13,316 bases of DNA from the NCBI GenBank assembly GCA_900555745.1, contig USMH01000011.1, positions 1-13,316 of the forward strand, in the 5' to 3' direction. The position numbers and the translations under genes are program-made. Source of the stretch: an uncultured Collinsella sp. Lineage in GTDB: Bacteria; Actinomycetota; Coriobacteriia; Coriobacteriales; Coriobacteriaceae. The notes under the pieces were generated by a model that saw nothing but the letters and a program-made list of their open reading frames with translations, did not search any database and was not told the origin of the DNA. Positions 7,877 to 13,316 of the stretch are shown here, one piece after another (positions within the stretch are counted from its first letter, which is position 1; every line of letters begins with the position of its first letter).

Positions 7877-9517
7877 ATGCTTGAAATCACCCAAGTCAAC
7901 GCGTCGCTCGATGAAGCCGGCGATGAAAATGCCTGCCTCATTGTTGGCAAGCGAGTCGCCAAGCGCGTCCTACGTTGCAAAGACTCCGAGATCAAGTCCA
8001 TCGAGCTCCACCGCAAGTCAATCGACGCTCGCAAAAAACGAGACGTCCATTTTATCCTGAGCTTTCGTGTTGAGCTGACCAGTCCCCACCTCGAGCGAGA
8101 AGCGGTCGACAGCGTTTCCGAGCGTGACCGCTCGCGCGTACGCGCGATAAAAGACGATGGGTCTTCATTCCCCACCCCCGTCTCCGACGCACCTCAAGAA
8201 CGCCCTGTCGTTGTCGGCGCCGGATGCGCTGGCCTTTTCGCCGCGCTAACGCTCGCCAAAGCAGGTCTTAAGCCCTTGCTCATCGAGCGCGGCGACCCGG
8301 CATTTCGCCGCTCGCATGCGATCGACCTCTTTCTAAAGGAGCGCATCCTCGACCCCGAGAGTAATATCCAGTTTGGTCTGGGCGGCGCGGGGACCTTCTC
8401 GGACGGCAAGCTCAATACGGGAACAAAAAATCCCGCCCATCGCCTTATCCTCGAAACCTTCGTCGAGGCGGGTGCGCCCCGCGATATTCTGTGGGATGCC
8501 AAGCCGCACATTGGCTCCGACATCCTTCCCACGGTTGTCACCGCTATATCCCAGCGCATCGAGCAGCTCGGAGGTATCGTCCGTTATCGAACGAAGCTCG
8601 TCGACATTCACATCGACGCGTCTGGCGCCATCACCGGTATTGATGTCCAATCGTCCCAAGACGCCACTTACGAGCCAATCGAGACAAAGCACCTCATCCT
8701 CGCCTGCGGGCATTCTGCTCGCGATATTTTTGAGCTCCTTAAGGACCACAACGTGGCCCTCGCACAAAAGACCTTTGCCATGGGCGTTCGCATCGAGCAT
8801 CCGCAGCGCGACATCGACCGAGCCCAATATGGAGCCTTGGCGGGACATCCTGCCCTCGGAGCAGCCCCCTACAAGCTCGTCGCCCATCTTCCCAACGGCC
8901 GCAGCGTGTTCTCGTTTTGCATGTGCCCCGGCGGGCAGGTTGTCGCCGCCTCTTCCGAGCAGGGCCACCTGTGCGTCAACGGCGCCAGCCTCAATGCCCG
9001 CGACGGACGCAACGCAAACGCCGCCCTGCTCGTTAACGTCACGCCTGAGGACCTTCCCAACGATGACCCGCTCGCCGGCATCGAGCTCCAACGTGCCTGC
9101 GAGGCGGCCGCCTATCGCCTGGGCGGTTCCAACTGGAACGCACCGGCACAACTCGTCGGAGATTTCCTCGCAGAACGCGCCAGCAAGGCGCCCGGAAAGG
9201 TAAAGCCCACCTATCCGCTCGGTGTGACCTGGACGGCAATTGACGAAGCCCTGCCGCAGCATATCGTCGAGTCGCTCCGCCTAGGACTTCCCCTACTCGG
9301 AAAAAAGCTACGAGGTTACGACCGTCCCGATGCCGTTCTTACCGGCGTGGAGACTCGTTCGAGCTCACCGGTCACTGTCACCCGAGACCGAACGTGCCAT
9401 GCCGTGTCGACCCCGGGCCTCTACCCTTGTGGTGAGGGAGCTGGATATGCCGGCGGCATCATGAGCGCGGCCACCGACGGCATTCGTTGTGCCGAAGCCC
9501 TGATCGCAGACCTCTAA
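7877..9517 (+). CDS. COG2509-type FAD-dependent protein of unknown substrate
   Basis: The 546-aa protein has a non-flavin N-terminal domain of about 105 residues, then an FAD-binding motif VVVGAGCAGLFAALTLAKAG (111-130). Next come FGLGGAGTFSDGKL (166-179), a conserved FCMCPGGQVVAASSE with C348 and C350, NARDGRNANAALLV, and a C-terminal YPCGEGAGYAGGIMSAATDG. This series is that of the widespread uncharacterised FAD-dependent dehydrogenase family COG2509. The reaction and partner are unknown; the conserved C-x-C could be redox-active or structural, which is my inference. The ATG at 7877 is chosen because TAAGGAG lies six bases upstream; an upstream in-frame ATG lies inside the preceding gene and would read through the terminator. 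It is the last rightward gene before the convergent uvrB. The family is usually around 530-560 aa, so the protein looks complete. Confidence 0.85.
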   Translation: MLEITQVNASLDEAGDENACLIVGKRVAKRVLRCKDSEIKSIELHRKSIDARKKRDVHFILSFRVELTSPHLEREAVDSVSERDRSRVRAIKDDGSSFPTPVSDAPQERPVVVGAGCAGLFAALTLAKAGLKPLLIERGDPAFRRSHAIDLFLKERILDPESNIQFGLGGAGTFSDGKLNTGTKNPAHRLILETFVEAGAPRDILWDAKPHIGSDILPTVVTAISQRIEQLGGIVRYRTKLVDIHIDASGAITGIDVQSSQDATYEPIETKHLILACGHSARDIFELLKDHNVALAQKTFAMGVRIEHPQRDIDRAQYGALAGHPALGAAPYKLVAHLPNGRSVFSFCMCPGGQVVAASSEQGHLCVNGASLNARDGRNANAALLVNVTPEDLPNDDPLAGIELQRACEAAAYRLGGSNWNAPAQLVGDFLAERASKAPGKVKPTYPLGVTWTAIDEALPQHIVESLRLGLPLLGKKLRGYDRPDAVLTGVETRSSSPVTVTRDRTCHAVSTPGLYPCGEGAGYAGGIMSAATDGIRCAEALIADL

Positions 9518-9545
9518 CGCACGAATTCCAGCGCGCAAAAGACAT

Positions 9546-9580
9546 AGGCCCCGAGCTCCACAGGGAACTCGGGGCCTGTT
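9546..9580. terminator. Probable bidirectional terminator between convergent genes
   Basis: A 10-bp stem AGGCCCCGAG/CTCGGGGCCT extends, after one mismatch, into three more pairs and a small loop. Rightward it is followed by TGTTCGCTATTTCTT; leftward by ATGTCTTTTGCG. It lies 28 bases after the COG2509-type stop and three bases beyond the uvrB stop, so it can end both transcripts. Confidence 0.8.
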
Positions 9581-9582
9581 CG

Positions 9583-11823
9583 CTATTTCTTAAACCGTGC
9601 ACCCTGGCGTTTTCTGCCCGATGCGAACGTGGAACCCTTGCGGGCCTGCAAACGCAAGCGCTCGATCGTCTCGTCCTCAGACGCACCCTCGAGCATCGCC
9701 CGAATCTGAACGACGGCATCGCGCAGGCGCGCCGCCTCCTCAAAGTCCATGGCGGCAGAAGCGTTACGCATATCCTCTTCCATGGTTTCGACGATCCGCA
9801 CAAGCTCGTCATGCGGCAGTTCTTCCAACTGCTCCGCAAGTGTCTGCTCGGGCGCCACCGTTTCCGGCACACCGCCCTCACCCGACTCATCGGGCGTATA
9901 GAATGCGCCATGGCCAAGAGAGTCGCCCTTCGAGCGTCCTTTGGAGCCCACAGTTTTTTCGGCCTCGGCAATAAAACTTGAGATGTCGTTGATGGCCTTG
10001 CGCACTGTCTTGGGCACAATGCCATGCTCTTCGTTATATGCCATCTGAATCTCGCGACGGCGCTGCGTCTCCTCGATGGCCTCTTTCATCGAATCGGTCA
10101 CAACGTCCGCATACATGATGACTTCGCCATCGGCGTTACGGGCCGCGCGGCCAATCGTCTGAATCAGCGAACGGCGGTTGCGCAAGAATCCTTCCTTATC
10201 GGCATCGAGAATTGCCACCAGTGAGACCTCGGGAAGATCCAAGCCCTCGCGAAGCAGGTTGATGCCAACGAGAACATCGATCTTGCCCTCGCGCAGCGTT
10301 CGCAGGATCTCGACACGGTCCATTGTCGCCGTATCAGAATGCATGTAATTGACCTTAATGCCCGCATCAAGCAGATGGTCGGTCAGGTCCTCGGCCATGC
10401 GCTTGGTCAACGTGGTCACCAGCACGCGCTCCTTGCGGGCAACGCGCTCGCGAATCTCGTCCTCAAGATCGTCAATCTGACCGCGAACCGGACGCACATC
10501 GATCTTGGGATCGAGCAGACCGGTCGGACGAATAATCTGCTCAACGTCGTTCTGGCTAACCCGCAGCTCATAGTCGCCCGGTGTTGCCGAAACGTAGATG
10601 AACTGGGGTATCCTTGCCTCAAACTCATCGAAACGAAGCGGGCGGTTATCGAGCGCCGAGGGCAGGCGAAAACCGTGTTCCACCAGCGTCACCTTACGCG
10701 AGCGGTCACCTTCGTGCATGCCGCGAATCTGCGGCACCGTCACATGGCTCTCATCGATGATGCAGAGCATATCCTTGGGAAAGTAATCGATTAGGGTAAA
10801 CGGCGGCTCACCCGGCTTGCGACCGTCCAGATGACGCGAGTAGTTCTCGATGCCGTTGCAAAAGCCCATCGTCTCGAGCATCTCAAGATCATAATCGGTG
10901 CGCTGCTGCAGACGCTGCGCCTCGAGCAACTTGTCGGTCGCCTTGAGCTCCGCCACGCGCTTCTCGCACTCTTCGCTGATCGATTTCAGAGCCGCCTTGA
11001 CCTTCGGCTTCTCGGTCACATAGTGTGATGCCGGCCATACGGGGATGGCCTCGTACTCACGAAGCATCTCACCGGTGACCTCATCGATCTCGGCAATCAG
11101 CTCGACCTCGTCGCCAAAGAACTCAAACCGCAACGGATGCTCAGCATAAGGCGGATACACGTCGACAACATCGCCGCGCACGCGGAACGTGCCACGCGCC
11201 AGGTCATAGTCATTGCGATCATATTGAATGTCGATAAGCGCATGGATAAAGTCATCGCGCTCGAGCGGCACCTTCTTGTCGACGTTTGGAGCCAGACCCG
11301 CATAGTCCTCAGGAGAGCCAATGCCATAGATACACGAGACCGATGCGACAACGATCACATCACGTCGAGAGAGCAGTGACGCGGTCGCCTGATGGCGCAG
11401 CATCTCGACCTCTTCGTTAATCGAGGAGTCTTTCTCGATATATGTATCGCTTTGCGGCACATACGCCTCGGGCTGATAGTAGTCGTAATACGAGACAAAG
11501 TAGACCACAGCGTTATTGGGAAAGAACTCTTTGAGCTCGCTCGCAAGCTGAGCAGCGAGCGTTTTATTCGGAGCCATGACCAGCGTCGGCTTTCCCAGGG
11601 CCTCAATAGTCTTTGCCATCGTGAAGGTCTTGCCCGAACCAGTCACGCCCAGCAAAACCTGATAGCGGTCTCCGTCCCTCACGCCCTGCACAAGCGACTC
11701 AATGGCCTTAGGCTGGGAACCGGCAGGCTCATAGGGAGAAACGACCTTAAACGGCACGTCAGAGCCTTCAACGCCAAAGCGCTTAAGTTCACCACCAACG
11801 CGTTCTACTTCAAATTCCGCCAT
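9583..11823 (-). CDS. uvrB: UvrABC excision nuclease subunit B (UvrB)
   Basis: UvrB is the helicase-like damage-verification subunit; UvrA loads it at lesions and UvrC then cuts. The 746-aa product has Walker A GVTGSGKT (59-66), the beta-hairpin region [12 protein letters not shown] (112-123) that clamps one strand, the DESH Walker B (357-360), the YVSATPG motif (410-416), and [12 protein letters not shown] of motif VI. A UVR domain for contact with UvrC or UvrA lies at about 670-705. The protein is longer than the E. coli form (673 aa): the extra length is a flexible Gly/Glu-rich linker at about 622-665 and a basic tail after 725. The ATG is preceded by AGGAG six bases upstream. It follows the transglycosylase gene by 51 bp, where a TATACT could act as an internal -10. 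No LexA-like box is visible in that gap. Confidence 0.98.
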   Translation of the reverse strand: MAEFEVERVGGELKRFGVEGSDVPFKVVSPYEPAGSQPKAIESLVQGVRDGDRYQVLLGVTGSGKTFTMAKTIEALGKPTLVMAPNKTLAAQLASELKEFFPNNAVVYFVSYYDYYQPEAYVPQSDTYIEKDSSINEEVEMLRHQATASLLSRRDVIVVASVSCIYGIGSPEDYAGLAPNVDKKVPLERDDFIHALIDIQYDRNDYDLARGTFRVRGDVVDVYPPYAEHPLRFEFFGDEVELIAEIDEVTGEMLREYEAIPVWPASHYVTEKPKVKAALKSISEECEKRVAELKATDKLLEAQRLQQRTDYDLEMLETMGFCNGIENYSRHLDGRKPGEPPFTLIDYFPKDMLCIIDESHVTVPQIRGMHEGDRSRKVTLVEHGFRLPSALDNRPLRFDEFEARIPQFIYVSATPGDYELRVSQNDVEQIIRPTGLLDPKIDVRPVRGQIDDLEDEIRERVARKERVLVTTLTKRMAEDLTDHLLDAGIKVNYMHSDTATMDRVEILRTLREGKIDVLVGINLLREGLDLPEVSLVAILDADKEGFLRNRRSLIQTIGRAARNADGEVIMYADVVTDSMKEAIEETQRRREIQMAYNEEHGIVPKTVRKAINDISSFIAEAEKTVGSKGRSKGDSLGHGAFYTPDESGEGGVPETVAPEQTLAEQLEELPHDELVRIVETMEEDMRNASAAMDFEEAARLRDAVVQIRAMLEGASEDETIERLRLQARKGSTFASGRKRQGARFKK

Positions 11824-11844
11824 GGATACTCCTAACTCATATAT

Positions 11845-11850
11845 CTGCAG
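11845..11850 (-). promoter_or_regulatory. Putative -10 element directly upstream of uvrB
   Basis: Read leftward, TATACT lies in the short gap between the transglycosylase gene and uvrB. It matches five of six bases of the -10 consensus, but no clear -35 partner is present. It could give uvrB its own promoter besides read-through from coaE. Confidence 0.3.
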
Positions 11851-11874
11851 TATACGCAGGCGGCAGGCATAGTC

Positions 11875-12456
11875 CTATACGAACCGATCGGGATAGAGGG
11901 TCTTGTAGCGAGCCCAGGCATTATTGACACGAATCAGATACGCCTGCGTCTCGGGAAAGGTAATTGCATTATGAAGCGACGTACCCTGCTGCGCCCATCC
12001 GTCGACATTGCCCATGCCGGCGTTATAGGCGGCGATGGCACTATCCGTCGACCCGTTGAAATAGGCGAGAAGATACGAGAGGTATGCGCAGCCAAACTCG
12101 ATATTCGTAGCCGGATCGTTAAGATTGTCGGCCGAATACTCCCCTCCGTCGACAAGGCCCTTGGCAATCATATCCTGGGCAGTCTCGGGCATCAGCTGCA
12201 TCAATCCCTGAGCACCCTGATTCGACTCGGCCTCGGGATCCCAATTCGATTCCGACTTAATGACAGCGCACACCAGATACGGATCCAGATTATGCGAAAT
12301 ACTGGATTGCTTTACATACGCCTCGTAGTCAATCGGATACAGCGGCTTAAAGAAAGCGGCAGGGGCACACGAGTAGACGAGCGAAATAAGGCCGAAGACG
12401 AACACAACGGCAAGTGGCGTCACGCGATACCACGTAAAGAAACGTGCCTTAGGCAT
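11875..12456 (-). CDS. Membrane-anchored lytic transglycosylase (SLT domain)
   Basis: The 193-aa protein has a short positive N-terminus, a hydrophobic segment at about 12-29, then a small SLT-type lytic transglycosylase domain. The catalytic glutamate is E69 in VIKSESNWDPEAES, followed by the family hallmark GAQGLMQLMPETA (81-93) and AAYNAGMGNV (142-151). Such enzymes cleave the MurNAc-GlcNAc bond of peptidoglycan with anhydro-ring formation, outside the membrane. The segment ends in LVYSC, an imperfect lipobox with Tyr at -2, so a signal anchor is as likely as a lipoprotein. The ATG overlaps the end of coaE by 8 bases and has a strong AAGGAGGAG ribosome site within coaE. The domain resembles the C-terminus of Slt70 and MltC-like enzymes; the specific role (remodelling, sporulation-type or secretion-linked) is unknown. 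Confidence 0.92.
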   Translation of the reverse strand: MPKARFFTWYRVTPLAVVFVFGLISLVYSCAPAAFFKPLYPIDYEAYVKQSSISHNLDPYLVCAVIKSESNWDPEAESNQGAQGLMQLMPETAQDMIAKGLVDGGEYSADNLNDPATNIEFGCAYLSYLLAYFNGSTDSAIAAYNAGMGNVDGWAQQGTSLHNAITFPETQAYLIRVNNAWARYKTLYPDRFV

Positions 12457-13090
12457 CGGCCTCCTCCTTATCCGGAGTATCTATAAACCCGTGGCATGCA
12501 AGCCATGAGTCAAGCTGCTCAAAGAGCGAATTATCGCCTGCGGCATTATCAATCACCGTTGTAGCGAGATTGCACAGCGCAGACTCATCGGGCTGGCAAG
12601 CAGAACGAGCATCGAAATCGGATGGCTCCATGCCACGTTGAATAGCGCGCTCGCGACGAACTGACAAAGGGGCGCTGATGACCAGAATTTCATCAGCCAA
12701 GCCAAATGCATCCTCAAAACCAGTCGGAGCAGAAACCTCGACCACAGCAAAGGGATAACGGGGAGATGAAACCGTACAACAAACCGGATCGAGAATCCTA
12801 AGCGAAAGCTGTTCAATCAGAACGGGATGCACGATGCCATTGAGCCGTGCGACCGAATCAGGAGAAGCGAAAGCTCGAGAAGCGAGGATGCTGCGGCGAA
12901 TGCCGCCTTCCTCATCCAAAATGTCCCAACCGAATTCATCCGCGAGAGTATTGACGATATCAGAGCCCGGCACATACAGAGATTTTGCAAGCTCATCCAG
13001 ATCGATAAGCATAGCGCCACGAGATTCGAAATAGCGGCAGGCCGTCGACTTACCCGAAGCAATATTGCCCAAGACAAATACGGTAAACAT
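12449..13090 (-). CDS. coaE: Dephospho-CoA kinase (CoaE)
   Basis: CoaE phosphorylates the 3'-hydroxyl of dephospho-CoA with ATP, the last step of coenzyme A synthesis. The 213-aa protein has a P-loop GNIASGKST (8-16), a MLIDLDELAKSL segment (27-38) for substrate contact, GGIRRSILASRAF (62-74) with the usual Arg region, and LNGIVHPVLIEQL (83-95), which is the conserved I-x-HP block. The end reads RRERAIQRGM and a VIDN strand, as in the family. Some positions are unusual: the P-loop has GNIAS instead of GGIGS, and the usual PLLFE strand is replaced by EVSAPTGFED. The ATG at 13090 has GGGAGGG five bases upstream; a TTG three bases earlier is less likely. It is first in the leftward coaE, transglycosylase, uvrB cluster and lies just downstream of an rRNA operon end. 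Confidence 0.88.
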   Translation of the reverse strand: MFTVFVLGNIASGKSTACRYFESRGAMLIDLDELAKSLYVPGSDIVNTLADEFGWDILDEEGGIRRSILASRAFASPDSVARLNGIVHPVLIEQLSLRILDPVCCTVSSPRYPFAVVEVSAPTGFEDAFGLADEILVISAPLSVRRERAIQRGMEPSDFDARSACQPDESALCNLATTVIDNAAGDNSLFEQLDSWLACHGFIDTPDKEEADA

Positions 13091-13118
13091 CAAGCCCTCC
13101 CTAACGCCAATGCGAGTA

Positions 13119-13149
13119 ATTATCGCTCAAATACACTAGAAGGACTCAA
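13119..13149 (-). promoter_or_regulatory. Possible promoter of the coaE cluster
   Basis: Leftward, GATAAT (13124-13119) resembles a -10 and TTGAGT (13149-13144) a -35, but the spacer is 19 bases. The leader to the coaE ATG would be about 22 bases after the start point. The 13094-13219 spacer has no other feature that I can support. Confidence 0.35.
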
Positions 13150-13216
13150 AATACAGCCAAAGAGTAAGAGCGCATACGGGGGAGGTAGGTCCCAAAGCAC
13201 AACGTGTATACAACGC

Positions 13217-13247
13217 AAAAAGGGGGAGGCCGCGAGGCCTCCCCCTT
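13217..13247 (-). terminator. Strong intrinsic terminator of the rRNA operon
   Basis: A 12-bp perfect stem (AAGGGGGAGGCC with GGCCTCCCCCTT) closes on a GCGA loop. Leftward it is followed by a run of five T. It lies 34 bases past the likely 5S 3' end, which is where an rrn terminator is expected. It insulates coaE from rRNA transcription. Confidence 0.88.
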
Positions 13248-13280
13248 CTCAGTTCAAGCGTACGGCTCGGTGCCGTCCAC

Positions 13281-13316
13281 CGGTCAGCGGCGCCCTGGCC
13301 TCCCACGGGCTGACCC
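13281..13316 (-). rRNA. rrf: 5S rRNA, 3' end (partial, runs off right edge)
   Basis: Read leftward, the last 36 bases give GGGTCAGCCCGTGGGAGGCC and then AGGGCGCCGCTGACCG. This aligns in order with the end of bacterial 5S rRNA: the closing arm of helix IV (CCCGTGGGAG), the following AGGGCGCCGC, and the helix I 3' strand GCTGACC. The counterpart 5' strand, expected to be GGTCAGC, lies outside the window. The exact 3' end is estimated from alignment by eye to E. coli 5S and may be off by a base or two. A short hairpin (ACGGC-ACCGA-GCCGT, 13262-13276) and a terminator follow. No protein-coding pattern explains this segment. Confidence 0.75.

Noticed and set aside
8584..8600. CGAAC with a partial second half inside the COG2509-type gene as a second LexA box
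   Set aside because: The right half does not match GTTCG and it lies in the middle of a coding region.
8333..9262. A 309-codon minus-strand frame opposite the COG2509-type gene
   Set aside because: The sense strand encodes conserved flavoprotein motifs along its full length; the antisense product has no motif and no ribosome site.
13218..13316. A short leftward reading frame ending in TGA just before the terminator at the right edge
   Set aside because: It could be taken for a protein C-terminus, but the nucleotides align better with the end of 5S rRNA, and the stop position is explained by chance.
1..13316. Search for CRISPR arrays, tRNA genes, insertion sequences, phage or toxin-antitoxin genes
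   Set aside because: No regular spaced repeats, cloverleaf patterns, transposase motifs or small coupled gene pairs were seen; the window is housekeeping in character.

Overview
The window reads as a chromosomal housekeeping stretch of a moderately GC-rich Gram-positive anaerobe. The mix of genes (uvrA, a membrane LTA-synthase-type sulfatase, an Mrp-type Fe-S carrier, an HI0933-like and a COG2509-like flavoprotein, uvrB, a soluble-type lytic transglycosylase and coaE), strong AGGAG-type ribosome sites and the codon usage fit a member of the Coriobacteriia such as Collinsella. That placement is an inference; no complete rRNA is present to confirm it.

Layout, left to right. At the left edge lies the N-terminal part of a leftward YbaK-type aminoacyl-tRNA deacylase. 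Next is uvrA (leftward, 959 aa), followed by a stem-loop. A divergent spacer of about 190 bp holds a LexA/SOS-box-like site near uvrA and a dyad just before the ribosome site of the rightward gene. Four rightward genes follow: a 717-aa membrane phosphoglycerol-transferase-like protein, an Mrp-family ATPase abutting an HI0933-type flavoprotein (no gap, stop then GTG), and a 546-aa COG2509-type flavoprotein. An intrinsic terminator separates the two flavoprotein genes. A strong, probably bidirectional terminator lies where the rightward genes meet uvrB. To its right is a leftward cluster transcribed coaE, then lytic transglycosylase, then uvrB, with coaE and the transglycosylase overlapping by 8 nt. 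The right edge holds the 3' end of a leftward 5S rRNA gene and a long GC-rich terminator, so an rRNA operon ends just upstream of coaE.

How the genes work together. UvrA and UvrB are the damage-recognition proteins of nucleotide excision repair. Here they are in separate transcription units on the same strand, about 6.4 kb apart, with four opposite-strand genes between them. The sulfatase-type membrane enzyme and the lytic transglycosylase act on the cell envelope. Mrp probably delivers Fe-S clusters. The two flavoproteins have conserved families but no firm substrate. CoaE makes the last step of coenzyme A synthesis.

I see no mobile element, CRISPR array, prophage gene, tRNA or toxin-antitoxin pair, and no convincing novel defence or biosynthetic system. 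The points most worth a second look are the SOS-like box on uvrA only, the terminator squeezed between a promoter-like -10 and the ribosome site of the COG2509 gene, and the atypical central region of the HI0933 protein.
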